Assembly: GCA_030430835.1 (NCBI GenBank)
Contig: JAUIKJ010000019.1
Span: 1 to 15,032, forward strand
Length of the DNA stretch: 15,032 nucleotides
Direction: 5' to 3'
Source: Candidatus Hydrogenedentota bacterium
GTDB lineage: Bacteria > Hydrogenedentota > Hydrogenedentia > Hydrogenedentales > JAEUWI01
The notes beneath the pieces are model-generated. The model was not told the origin of the DNA. It searched no databases and saw only the letters and a list, made by a program, of their open reading frames with translations. The translations under genes were made by a program, and so were the position numbers. Positions 6,884 to 14,639 of the stretch are shown one piece after another (position 1 is the stretch's first letter; each line of letters starts with the position of its first letter).

Positions 6884-7780
6884 CTACAGGGTCAGGGTCG
6901 TGCCGGGTTCCGCCGCCGCCCACAGTCCCTGTATGGTCGGGCGCGGATTGCTCCCACAGAAGAGATCAAAGCGCCGCGCGTCCCCGCTGGTCTCGGCCTT
7001 GAGCGCGACCTTGCTCTGCATGAACACCGGCCCCTTGAACAACAGATCGATCCGCTGCGGTCCATCTGGCGGTGCGGGCAACGCCGCGCAACACTTGGCG
7101 GCGGACCACATACCATGCGCAATCTCGCGTTTGAATCCGAAGAGTTTGGCCAGCCACTTTGAGATGTGGATGGGGTTGTAGTCGCCACAAACCGCGGCAT
7201 AGCGGCGGCCCGTACCCAACGGCACCGGCCAGCCGGTCTCCAGGTCGCCGCCTTCCAGCGCATCCAGTTTCGCGCTTTCCGGGGCGTCCTCCGGGTTCGC
7301 ATGTTTGCCGCGCACCAGGTAGACGCTTGCGCTCTCCCACACGGTCTCCTCCCCGGCCGTGATGCGCGTGGTGACGTTGGTCTCAATCCCCTGTTTCACC
7401 ACGCGCCAGCCCGACAGGGCGGCCTCGGCGCTGAGTGCTTCGTCGCGCTGGATCGCGCGCTGCTGCAACACGTGGTTGCGTGCATGCACCGCGCCCATCA
7501 TCGAAAGCGGGAAACCGGGGTGGGTCATGAGGGAAAGGTGCAGACTGGAAGTCAGCACGTGCGGATACAGAATCGGCAGGGTGTCGTCCCCGGGCCAGTC
7601 ACAGACTTCACGGTACTTCGCCACGTTTCCTATATCCGGCGTCACCCCGTCGAAGCGGGCCACCAAAGTGGGCAGTGCCGTGTCCGGCCGGTAACCGGGA
7701 CGGCGGGTTAGAAAAATCTTCTTGTAAATCGGGCCGAAAGACGGTGGGCCGTCGAAGTTCAGGGTTTCCTGGGCTGACAT
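6884..7780 (-). CDS. MaoC-like acyl dehydratase (double hot-dog)
   Basis: The protein has 298 residues. The C-terminal half carries the hydratase-2 motif GDYNPIH (199-205), with Asp200 and His205 as the likely catalytic pair, followed by the substrate-lining FGFKREIAHGMW stretch. The N-terminal half (about 60-160) has the hydrophobic pattern of a second, non-catalytic hot-dog unit, as in fused MaoC/hydratase proteins. Such enzymes add water to trans-2-enoyl-CoA (R-specific hydration) or dehydrate hydroxyacyl-thioesters, so a role in fatty-acid or polyester metabolism is likely; the substrate is unknown. Cys199 directly before the motif is not usually needed. The ATG at 7780 has GGAGAG five bases upstream. 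It is the first gene of a leftward operon with the MBL hydrolase and diverges from the flavodoxin-fold oxidoreductase. Confidence 0.84.
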   Translation of the reverse strand: MSAQETLNFDGPPSFGPIYKKIFLTRRPGYRPDTALPTLVARFDGVTPDIGNVAKYREVCDWPGDDTLPILYPHVLTSSLHLSLMTHPGFPLSMMGAVHARNHVLQQRAIQRDEALSAEAALSGWRVVKQGIETNVTTRITAGEETVWESASVYLVRGKHANPEDAPESAKLDALEGGDLETGWPVPLGTGRRYAAVCGDYNPIHISKWLAKLFGFKREIAHGMWSAAKCCAALPAPPDGPQRIDLLFKGPVFMQSKVALKAETSGDARRFDLFCGSNPRPTIQGLWAAAEPGTTLTL

Positions 7781-7881
7781 GGAACTCTCCGTTGGGACTC
7801 ATCCACAGTGAATGTGCGGCGGTTCACCGCGTCCGGAAAGTATAGCGCGCAGACCGCGCCGGTGCGAGCAGCGTCCCGGAA

Positions 7882-7890
7882 TGCTATGAT
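7882..7890 (+). promoter_or_regulatory. extended -10 promoter of the oxidoreductase-phosphatase pair
   Basis: TGCTATGAT fits an extended -10 (TGn followed by TATGAT, 7885-7890), 29 bases before the ATG at 7920. No good -35 hexamer is visible at 17 bases upstream, as is common with extended -10 promoters. Confidence 0.4.
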
Positions 7891-7919
7891 TTGCGGCAGC
7901 CTTTGTCGTGAGAGGAAGC

Positions 7920-8504
7920 ATGAAGAAAAAGATCCTGATCATACTGGGGCACCCGGACCCCGACTCGCTCTGCGGCATGCTCGCGGCGTGCTACCGCGAG
8001 GGGGCCGTGGAATCGGAAGCCGAGATCCGCCAGATCAACATCGGTGACCTTGACTTCGATCCGGTCCTGCACAAGGGCTACAAGGAAGTGCAGGCGCTGG
8101 AGCCGGACCTGCGCGCGGCGCAGGAGGCCATCCGCTGGGCGGACCACCTCGTATTCCTGTATCCGATGTGGTGGGGCTCCATGCCCGCCGTGATGAAGGG
8201 CTTCATCGACCGGGTCTTCATTCCGGGCTTTGGCTTCAAGTTTTCCACGGGTGAAGCCTACCTGCCGGAGCAGTTGCTCACCGGAAAATCCGCACGCCTG
8301 ATCATCACGCTCGATGGTCCGCCGCTGGCCATACGCCTGCTCTTCGGCAATCCGGCCATCCAGAGCATGAAAGGCATGACCCTCGAGTTCTGCGGGATAC
8401 ACCCCGTCCGGGTTATGCAGTGCGGGTCCGTGAAACGCGCCACGAAAGCGCGCAAGATCCTCTGGAAAATGCAAGTAAGGGAGATGGGCCGTGCGCAGAA
8501 TTAG
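7920..8504 (+). CDS. flavodoxin-fold NAD(P)H oxidoreductase (NQO1/KefF-like)
   Basis: The product is 194 residues with the Flavodoxin_2 layout. The N-terminal strand and FMN phosphate loop read KKKILIILGHPDPDS (residues 2-16). The central signature FLYPMWWGSMPAVMKGFIDRV (79-99) is the flavin/nicotinamide-contacting segment of quinone reductases and KefF-like proteins, followed by PGFGFKF (102-108). Such enzymes make two-electron reductions of quinones or other electrophiles with NAD(P)H. The real acceptor is unknown. The ATG at 7920 follows GAGAGGAAGC, a close but usable ribosome site; a GTG four codons upstream also keeps the frame. The gene overlaps the next one by 14 bases. Confidence 0.87.
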   Translation: MKKKILIILGHPDPDSLCGMLAACYREGAVESEAEIRQINIGDLDFDPVLHKGYKEVQALEPDLRAAQEAIRWADHLVFLYPMWWGSMPAVMKGFIDRVFIPGFGFKFSTGEAYLPEQLLTGKSARLIITLDGPPLAIRLLFGNPAIQSMKGMTLEFCGIHPVRVMQCGSVKRATKARKILWKMQVREMGRAQN

Positions 8505-9792
8505 TTCCGCTTTCCTTTGTGTTGCCGCCATTGTGGCGGTCTGTCCGGCCGGGGCGCAGGCCTTTGTCACGCATGGCCCGTTTCTGGGCCATCAGGATCA
8601 CGAATGGACCTACGTCTGGGCGCGCATGTCGGAACCCGGCCGCTACCGAATCGTCGCAACCAAGGCCGGCGATGCGCAGCCCTCGCGCGTCTTGATGAGC
8701 CAGGCGGATGCGGAGAATGACAACTGCATCCTCTGGTCCATTGCCCTGCCGGAACCGGATTCGACCTATACCTACACCATCATGTCCGGCGCAGAGACGC
8801 TGGTCGAGGGCCCGCAGTATGCCTTCGATACGCCACCGCCGCTGGACGCGCCTCAGGTGGCGACGCTTGGCGTCGGCTCCTGTGCAAACGACAAGCGCTT
8901 CCCGGATCAACCGGTTTGGCGCGCGATGCGCAACGCCGGAGCGCAGGGCGTGGTGTTGCTGGGCGATACGCCATACATCGACAGCACGGATCTCAGCGTG
9001 CAGCGTGAGCGGTACCGCGAGTTTTATGAGCAGAAGGACATCCGGGAGCATCTTCCGCGGGTACCGCTATGGGCGACCTGGGACGACCATGATTTCGGCA
9101 GCAACAACACCGACGGAAACCTCGAAGGTAAGGAGAACGCGCGCAAGGCCTTCGGCGAGTACCACGCGCTGCGCCGCATCGGCCTGAGCGACGAAGGAAT
9201 CTTCACTTCCTTTCGCCGCGGCCCGATGGAGTTTTTCCTGCTCGACACGCGCTGGGCGGCGGGCACGGAAGACTCGATGTGGGAAGCCGGCAAGCCAACG
9301 CTGCTGGGCGGCGCCCAATGGCAGTGGCTGACGAAGGCGCTGAAGGAATCCAGCGCACCCTTCAAGCTGATCTGCAGCGGCATGGTCTGGAACGACGCGG
9401 TGCCGGAGAATAAAAATGACTGCTGGGCGCGCTATCCCCATGAGCGCGACGCGCTGTTCCGTTTCCTCGGTATTCAGAAGATCACGGGTGTGGTGTTGTT
9501 GAGCGGCGATATTCATTGGTCGCGCGCCGTCCGGCACGAGGTCGCGGATCTCGCGGGTTACGACATCACCGAGATCATCACCTCCCCCCTCGCGAACACG
9601 CTTATCGAAAGTTACGACGTGCCCGCGCCGGAAGTGTTGCACAGCGCAGGCGATGAAAATTCCTTCCTGCTGCTCACCGCGGACACGACGGGCGACACCG
9701 CCACCTTGAATGCCGATTGCCGCACGGCGGCAGGTGAGTCGCTGTTCACCGTGAAATTCGCGCCGAACGAATTGATGCCGGTGGACGAATGA
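8491..9792 (+). CDS. PhoD-like alkaline phosphatase / phosphodiesterase, secreted
   Basis: The product is 433 residues. A typical signal peptide (two Arg, hydrophobic core, AQA-F cleavage site near residue 24) directs it to the periplasm or outside. A short fibronectin-like N-terminal part precedes the metallophosphatase domain, which shows GVGSCAND (127-134), LLGDTPYID (156-164), ATWDDHDFG (195-203), LLDTRW (250-255) and SGDIHWSR (338-345). These are the metal-binding blocks of the PhoD family, calcium/iron enzymes that cleave phosphomonoesters and diesters. The length is slightly short for the family (often 450-600), so it is closer to the compact eukaryote-like and environmental PhoD proteins. 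The GTG at 8491 lies inside the end of the preceding gene and has GGGAG eight bases upstream, so the two genes are translated from one message. The functional link between them is not clear. Confidence 0.87.
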   Translation: MRRISSAFLCVAAIVAVCPAGAQAFVTHGPFLGHQDHEWTYVWARMSEPGRYRIVATKAGDAQPSRVLMSQADAENDNCILWSIALPEPDSTYTYTIMSGAETLVEGPQYAFDTPPPLDAPQVATLGVGSCANDKRFPDQPVWRAMRNAGAQGVVLLGDTPYIDSTDLSVQRERYREFYEQKDIREHLPRVPLWATWDDHDFGSNNTDGNLEGKENARKAFGEYHALRRIGLSDEGIFTSFRRGPMEFFLLDTRWAAGTEDSMWEAGKPTLLGGAQWQWLTKALKESSAPFKLICSGMVWNDAVPENKNDCWARYPHERDALFRFLGIQKITGVVLLSGDIHWSRAVRHEVADLAGYDITEIITSPLANTLIESYDVPAPEVLHSAGDENSFLLLTADTTGDTATLNADCRTAAGESLFTVKFAPNELMPVDE

Positions 9793-9973
9793 CCGGTAGG
9801 CTTCGGACCGCATGTAGTGCATGAGCGCGCACCGGTTGCGGCACTAGATCGCCTATCCAGGGATCGGTTCTATTGGCGTTCCGTATGCCAGGGCTGCGGT
9901 CTACGCGCCTACGGCACTGCGACCTGATCCCGGGCTCCAAGTCCACAACAATGCAGCGTTCTGTAGGGACGCC

Positions 9974-10426
9974 CTAGCTTCTCGCCACCTTCGCCTCATC
10001 GATAACAAACTCGCGCCGCAGGGTCCAGCGCAAGATGAAGTAGAGCAACAGCCCGATCGGCCCGAGCATCAGCGTGAAGAACAGGCACGGCACCACCAGA
10101 AGGTGGTGAATCCGCCGCCGCTGCGCATCGCGCACTTCCCACGCGCCGATGAAGAGATCAAAGGCGAGGTAATGAATCCACCCCGCCAACACCGCACGCG
10201 GCTCGCTGAATAAGGCCATGACGCCCTGCAGCGAAGCGAAGCCGCCCTCGTCACTCCCGCCGAAACCCGTCAGAATAAAATAGAGGTAGACGACCGCGAG
10301 CAGCAGCGGTACCGCGGCCGTGTGAACGAGAAGCTGTGTGCCCCGCCACCGGGGCGCCACGGCGAGCAATCCCCACGCAGGCAACACCGCGTAGTTGCAG
10401 CATGTAAATACCGTTTCGAGATTCAT
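9974..10426 (-). CDS. ABA4-like (DUF4281) integral membrane protein
   Basis: This protein is 150 residues with four predicted membrane helices near 11-26, 34-54, 78-97 and 109-133. The family signature AGWIHYLAFDLFIGAWEVRDA (81-101), then VVPCLFFTLMLGPIGLLLY, is characteristic of the DUF4281/ABA4-like family. The plant member, ABA4, is needed for neoxanthin formation. Bacterial members have no settled role, and no carotenoid genes are visible nearby, so no function should be transferred. The start is well supported: GAGGAGG lies six bases before the ATG at 10426. It diverges from the large flavoprotein gene across a 133-bp gap. Confidence 0.85.
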   Translation of the reverse strand: MNLETVFTCCNYAVLPAWGLLAVAPRWRGTQLLVHTAAVPLLLAVVYLYFILTGFGGSDEGGFASLQGVMALFSEPRAVLAGWIHYLAFDLFIGAWEVRDAQRRRIHHLLVVPCLFFTLMLGPIGLLLYFILRWTLRREFVIDEAKVARS

Positions 10427-10559
10427 CGCAGGCCTCCTCGGGTTACCGGCATATGGAGCCTAGCATCTACGGGCAGCCCAGGGTAGATCGCGGCCGCTCG
10501 CGTCTCCGCCCCCGCGACCGCTACACTCTGCGCTTCCAACGCCCCGGGAGATTCCTACT

Positions 10560-13013
10560 GTGAGCACGCCATCCAGCATCCCCAAGTCCGCCCACGTCGT
10601 CATCGTCGGCGGCGGCATCGCCGGCAGCAGCGTGGCCTACCACCTCGCCAAACTCGGCTGGCGCGATGTCGTGCTGCTGGAACAGAACGCGCTGGCGGGC
10701 GGCACCACCTGGCACGCAGCGGGCCTCGTGGGCCAGTTGCGCACCTCGAACAGCATGACGAAGGTGAACAAGTACAGCGTCGCGCTCTACGCGCAACTGG
10801 AGGCCGAGACCGGCGTCGCCACGGGGTGGAACAACTGCGGCAGCCTGATCGTCGGCACCTGTGAAGCGCGGATGACCCAGCTCCGGCGCACGGCTGCGAT
10901 GGCGGAAGTCTTCGGCGTGGAAGCGCACCTCATCTCCGCAAGCGAGGCCGGGGAACGCTGGCCGCTGATCCGCACCGACGACGTGCTGGGCGCGGTATGG
11001 CTTCCGGGCGATGGCCGGGTACGCCCAAAAGAGACGGCACTGGCGCTGGCGGAGGGCGCGCGGCAGAACCATGTAATGATCTGTGAAGGCATTCGCGTCA
11101 CCGATCTGCTGCACCGCGACGGCCGCGTGCGCGGCGTGGCAACAGCGCAAGGCGAAATCGCGGCGGACTATGTGGTGCTCACCGGCGGCATGTGGTCGCG
11201 CGAGATTGCTGCACGCGCGGGCGTAAGCATTCCGCTGTATCCCGTCGAGCATCACTACATTGTGAGCGAGCCGATCGAGGGCGCGCACGATGGCCTGCCC
11301 GTCGGCCGCGACCCGGACCGCTGCACCTACTTCCGCCCGGAAGAGGGCGGCATCATGCTGGGGGCCTTTCAGAAATTTACGAAGCCGTGGATGGTCGACG
11401 AGATTCCCGCGGACTTCAGCTTTGATCTGTTGGAACCCGACTGGCCGAAGTATCAGGAGCCACTCGCCGCAGGGAAACATCGCATCCCCGCGTTGGAGAC
11501 CGCGGCCTTCCCGAGATTCGTTAATGGCCCGGAGAGCTTCACCCCGGACAACAATTTCCTGCTGGGCGAAACGGCGGAACTGCACAAGCTCTACATCGCC
11601 GCGGGCTTCAACTCCGCCGGCATTGCCAGCGCGGGCGGCGCGGGCAAGTACCTCGCGGAATGGATGACCGGCGGCGAAGCGCCGATGGACCTGTGGTCGG
11701 TGGATGTGCGGCGTTTTTCCGCCGCGCAGAATAGCCGCGCCTTCCTGCGTGACCGCGTGACCGAAGTGCTGGGACTGCACTACCAACTTGCCTGGCCGAA
11801 CCGTGAATTCGAAACCGGCCGCGACCGGCGGCACAGTCCGCTGCATGACCGGCTCGCCACGGCGGGCGCCTGCTTCGGCGCAAAGATGGGTCTGGAACGC
11901 CCCAACTGGTTTGCGCGTGGGGGCATGGCCGCGGATACGGAATACAGCTTCGAACGCCAGAACTGGTTCGATTGCGTGGCGGCAGAGCACCGCGCGGCGC
12001 GCGAGGCGGTGGCCGTCTTCGACCAGTCTTCGTTCTCGAAGTTCATGCTGGAAGGACCGGAGGCCTGCGCCGTATTGCAATGGCTCTGCGGCAATGACGT
12101 GGATGTGCCGCCAGGCCGCGCGGTGTATACCGGCCTGTTCAACCACGGCGGCACCTACGAGACCGACCTGACCGTCGTGCGCCTCGCGGAAGATCGTTAT
12201 TACATCGTCAGCGCCTCCGCGCAGACCGTGCGTGACTTCGACTGGATCACCCGCAATACACCGAAGGACGCGCGGGTCTCATTGATAGACATCACGTCAG
12301 ACTGGGGCGTCGTCGGCGTCATGGGACCCAAGAGCCGCGGACTGCTCTCGGCAATCACCGACGCCGATCTATCGAACGCGACCTTTCCCTTTGGCGCGGC
12401 CAAGGAAACTGCCATCGGCGGCGCCACGGCGCTCGCGGTACGAATGACCTACGTCGGCGAACTCGGCTGGGAACTGCATGCGAAGAACGAAGACTTGCCC
12501 GCGATCTACGATGCCATAATGCAGGCGGGCGCGGAACACGGCGCGGTCAATGCCGGGCACTACGCCATCAACGGGCTGCGCCTGGAGAAGGCCTACCGCG
12601 CCTGGGGCCACGAACTCTCTACCGACGACGACCCGATACAGGCGGGCCTCGGCTTTGCCGTGGCGTGGGACAAGCCGGTCCGCTTCGTCGGCCAGGAGGT
12701 CTTGCGCGCCCGGCGCGGCGAAACACCGACGAAGCGCTTGCTGGCTTTCGTGCTCGAGGATCCCGAGCCCCTGCTCTGGGGTGGCGAACCGATCCTCCGT
12801 GATGGAAAGACGGTGGGCTACACCACCTCCGGTGGCTACGGCTATACCCTCGGCGCGTCGGTGGGCCTCGGATATATAAAACACGCCGAGGGTGTAGACA
12901 AGGCCTACATCGAATCCGGGAGCTTCGCCATCCTCGTCGACGGCGTTCCGATCGCGGCCACCGCCCACACGCGACCGCCCTACGATCCCGGACGGGAACG
13001 GATACTCGCGTAA
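10560..13013 (+). CDS. dimethylglycine/sarcosine dehydrogenase-type FAD oxidoreductase with GcvT folate-binding half
   Basis: This is a single 817-residue polypeptide. Residues 13-370 are a DAO-type FAD domain with the dinucleotide motif VIVGGGIAGSS (14-24) and TTWHAAGL (49-56); the His52 of this motif carries covalently bound FAD in dimethylglycine and sarcosine dehydrogenases. A short middle (FAO_M) domain follows to about 430. Residues 440-720 match the aminomethyltransferase (GcvT) domain, with YVGELGWEL (631-639) and GLRLEKAYRAWG (672-683), and a GcvT C-terminal barrel ends the protein. Such enzymes oxidise an N-methyl amine to an imine and pass the one-carbon unit to tetrahydrofolate, feeding electrons to an ETF. 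Dimethylglycine and sarcosine are both possible substrates. The GTG at 10560 has GGGAG nine bases upstream. It reads alone; no ETF or betaine genes are in view. Confidence 0.9.
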   Translation: MSTPSSIPKSAHVVIVGGGIAGSSVAYHLAKLGWRDVVLLEQNALAGGTTWHAAGLVGQLRTSNSMTKVNKYSVALYAQLEAETGVATGWNNCGSLIVGTCEARMTQLRRTAAMAEVFGVEAHLISASEAGERWPLIRTDDVLGAVWLPGDGRVRPKETALALAEGARQNHVMICEGIRVTDLLHRDGRVRGVATAQGEIAADYVVLTGGMWSREIAARAGVSIPLYPVEHHYIVSEPIEGAHDGLPVGRDPDRCTYFRPEEGGIMLGAFQKFTKPWMVDEIPADFSFDLLEPDWPKYQEPLAAGKHRIPALETAAFPRFVNGPESFTPDNNFLLGETAELHKLYIAAGFNSAGIASAGGAGKYLAEWMTGGEAPMDLWSVDVRRFSAAQNSRAFLRDRVTEVLGLHYQLAWPNREFETGRDRRHSPLHDRLATAGACFGAKMGLERPNWFARGGMAADTEYSFERQNWFDCVAAEHRAAREAVAVFDQSSFSKFMLEGPEACAVLQWLCGNDVDVPPGRAVYTGLFNHGGTYETDLTVVRLAEDRYYIVSASAQTVRDFDWITRNTPKDARVSLIDITSDWGVVGVMGPKSRGLLSAITDADLSNATFPFGAAKETAIGGATALAVRMTYVGELGWELHAKNEDLPAIYDAIMQAGAEHGAVNAGHYAINGLRLEKAYRAWGHELSTDDDPIQAGLGFAVAWDKPVRFVGQEVLRARRGETPTKRLLAFVLEDPEPLLWGGEPILRDGKTVGYTTSGGYGYTLGASVGLGYIKHAEGVDKAYIESGSFAILVDGVPIAATAHTRPPYDPGRERILA

Positions 13014-13037
13014 GCTGGCCACGCCGCCATTTCTGCA

Positions 13038-13070
13038 AACGCGATCCCGGCCTCGGGGAGACCGGGCTAC
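13038..13070 (-). repeat. dispersed palindromic repeat, copy C
   Basis: The reverse complement matches 777-809 at 30 of 33 positions. The stem CCCGGCCTC / GAGACCGGG (13046-13054 and 13058-13066) has one mismatch. It lies in the gap after the flavoprotein gene, over 12 kb from the other copies and in the opposite orientation, which shows the unit is dispersed rather than a local duplication. Confidence 0.6.
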
Positions 13071-13089
13071 GTACTCGCACACCCCGGAC

Positions 13090-13111
13090 TTGGGCGTTGG
13101 ACAGCGCCCAA
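13090..13111. terminator. hairpin downstream of the flavoprotein gene
   Basis: TTGGGCG (13090-13096) and CGCCCAA (13105-13111) form a perfect 7-bp stem with an 8-nt loop, 77 bases past the stop at 13013. No T-run follows on the plus strand, so termination is only a possibility. Confidence 0.3.
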
Positions 13112-13249
13112 CCCCTTGTGTTAAACCAGTCGGCTACGGGTACGAAGGGATTTGTGCGACACGTCACGGCCGGTTTCGTTCTCGAAATCGCGGTGCGGTA
13201 CACGCAACCTACAAGAGTACGCAATACCTTTGAGGAAGGAGTTCATCAA

Positions 13250-14149
13250 ATGAAAAAGATTTCCATCGGCAGTTGGGCCTACACGATTGGACCCTACGAG
13301 AACGATCCGGTCCCGTGGGACGTGGTCCTGCAGAAGCTGAAGGCGCTGGGCTTCGACGGGGTCGAGGTGGGCGGCTTCGGCATCCACCCGAACCCGGACA
13401 ACCAGAAGACCAAGGCTGAGCGCGACGAGATCAAGGCGCAGGCCGCGGAAGTTGGCCTGGAGTTCTCGGGCTTTGTACCGAATCTTTGGGGCGAGAAGCT
13501 GATCAACACCGACGACCCGAGCGGCTACATCGCGGAGTTTCGCCGGGGTGCGGAGTACGCGTCGGACATCGGCGCGAAGGGGGTGCGCGTGGACACGGTC
13601 CAAGAGCCGACCATCTTCGAGGAAGTAGATTACGACACCGCCTTCAACCGCGTCGTGACGGCTTGGAAGGAATGCTGCGATATCGCGGATGGAGTCGGTT
13701 GCTACGTCACCTGGGAGTTCGAGCCGGGCTTCGCCTTCAACAAGCCCAGCGACATCGACAAGATTGTCGACGCGGTGAACAAGGACAACTTCGGCGTGAT
13801 GTTCGATACCTGCCACGCGGAGATGGTGGCGGGCGTAGGCGCGCGTCAGCCCGGCGAGAAGGAAGTTCTGCCGGGCGGCACGCTCGAACTCGCCCAGCGC
13901 CTCAAGGGCAAGATCAACCACATCCACCTCATCGACTCCGACGGCAAGCTCAACGAACACAACACCAGCGCGCACCCGCCCTTCGGCGATGGCTACCTGG
14001 ACTTCGACGCAATCGTCCCCGCGCTCAACGACGCCGGCTGCCCGCACGACTGGTGGACCATCGACCTCTGCTTCTGGCCCGACGCCTGGACCCTGACCGA
14101 GCGCTGCAAGAAGTCCATCGACGAACTGAACGCGAAGTACGGCGGATAG
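13250..14149 (+). CDS. sugar-phosphate isomerase/epimerase family (TIM barrel)
   Basis: The product is 299 residues of the xylose-isomerase-like / AP endonuclease 2 TIM-barrel family. It starts MKKISIGSWAYTIG and shows the expected metal-site strands: YVTWEFEPG (152-160, Glu156), GVMFDTCHAEM (182-192, Asp186 and His189) and INHIHLIDSD (222-231, His226). A Trp-rich C-terminal strand WWTIDLCFWPD (268-278) is typical of the environmental isomerases paired with Gfo/Idh/MocA dehydrogenases. The specific sugar is unknown. The ATG at 13250 has a strong AAGGAG eight bases upstream; the frame stays open for 51 more codons but that part is not protein-like. The partner dehydrogenase starts at 14640, separated only by the GxxExxY cassette, so the two probably formed one catabolic operon. 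Confidence 0.88.
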   Translation: MKKISIGSWAYTIGPYENDPVPWDVVLQKLKALGFDGVEVGGFGIHPNPDNQKTKAERDEIKAQAAEVGLEFSGFVPNLWGEKLINTDDPSGYIAEFRRGAEYASDIGAKGVRVDTVQEPTIFEEVDYDTAFNRVVTAWKECCDIADGVGCYVTWEFEPGFAFNKPSDIDKIVDAVNKDNFGVMFDTCHAEMVAGVGARQPGEKEVLPGGTLELAQRLKGKINHIHLIDSDGKLNEHNTSAHPPFGDGYLDFDAIVPALNDAGCPHDWWTIDLCFWPDAWTLTERCKKSIDELNAKYGG

Positions 14150-14157
14150 AAGAACCT

Positions 14158-14186
14158 GTCCGCAGATTGCGCAGATTCATGCAGAT
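14158..14186 (+). repeat. terminal inverted repeat, left, of the GxxExxY cassette
   Basis: The unit CGCAGATT is repeated in near-tandem, starting nine bases after the isomerase stop. These 29 bases match the reverse complement of 14593-14621 at 27 positions; the outer 21 bases match perfectly. Confidence 0.75.
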
Positions 14187-14205
14187 GAAAACCGATTGAA
14201 AGACG

Positions 14206-14589
14206 ATGGAAGAGAAACGGGATCCAGAGACCTACGCGATTATCGGTGCTGGAATGGCAGTGCATTGCCGGTTAGGCAGTGGCTTTCTGGAACCTGTCTA
14301 TCACGAGTCACTTGGAATCGAGTTGGAGATACTTGGGATCCCGAATCAGTCTGAACCACCGCTTACGATCCGGTACCGTGATCGCGTGCTAGAGAAAAAG
14401 TACCAGCCGGATTACATCTGCTACGAAACCGTAATCGTTGAATTGAAGGCGCTAAGCCAGTTGACCGAGAAGCATGTGAGTCAGGTCTTGAATTATTTAA
14501 AGTGCACCGGACTTACGCGTGGTTTGTTTCTAAACTTTGGAGGAGACAGTTTGGAGTACCGGCACATCGTCTTCAATCATTCCTCTTAA
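14206..14589 (+). CDS. GxxExxY protein (PD-(D/E)XK nuclease-like)
   Basis: This 127-residue protein of the GxxExxY family (TIGR04256 type) has its naming motif GFLEPVY at residues 26-32. The core of a PD-(D/E)XK nuclease fold follows: PDY (Asp69), then VELKA (Glu79, Lys81), and a Gln-x-LNYLK helix (93-99). All of the presumed metal-site residues are present, so nuclease-type activity is plausible though unproven for the family. Members occur as many paralogues in Planctomycetota, Cyanobacteria and related lineages, often beside short repeats. Base composition differs from the neighbours: 29 of 60 bases are G or C at 14281-14340, against 39 of 60 at 13861-13920. The ribosome site before ATG 14206 is weak. 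Inverted repeats bracket the gene on both sides, suggesting insertion into an isomerase-dehydrogenase operon. Confidence 0.88.
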   Translation: MEEKRDPETYAIIGAGMAVHCRLGSGFLEPVYHESLGIELEILGIPNQSEPPLTIRYRDRVLEKKYQPDYICYETVIVELKALSQLTEKHVSQVLNYLKCTGLTRGLFLNFGGDSLEYRHIVFNHSS

Positions 14590-14592
14590 TCA

Positions 14593-14621
14593 ATCTGCGC
14601 GAATCTGCGCAATCTGCGGAC
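14593..14621 (-). repeat. terminal inverted repeat, right, of the GxxExxY cassette
   Basis: This pairs with 14158-14186 (27 of 29 positions). It starts four bases after the GxxExxY stop codon and ends seven bases before the AGGAG ribosome site of the next gene, so the cassette fits exactly between the flanking coding and translation signals. Confidence 0.75.
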
Positions 14622-14639
14622 GAAAAAAGGAGAGACAAG

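Noticed and set aside
10521..12146. A 541-codon open frame on the minus strand opposite the flavoprotein gene
   Set aside because: The same GC-shadow effect; the plus-strand protein is continuous with clear FAD and GcvT motifs.
13097..13249. Upstream extension of the isomerase by 51 codons
   Set aside because: The extension lacks family similarity, crosses the 13090-13111 hairpin region and ignores the strong AAGGAG placed for the ATG at 13250.
14158..14621. CGCAGATT-rich repeats as a CRISPR array
   Set aside because: Only two clusters occur, in inverted orientation around a gene, with no regular unique spacers.
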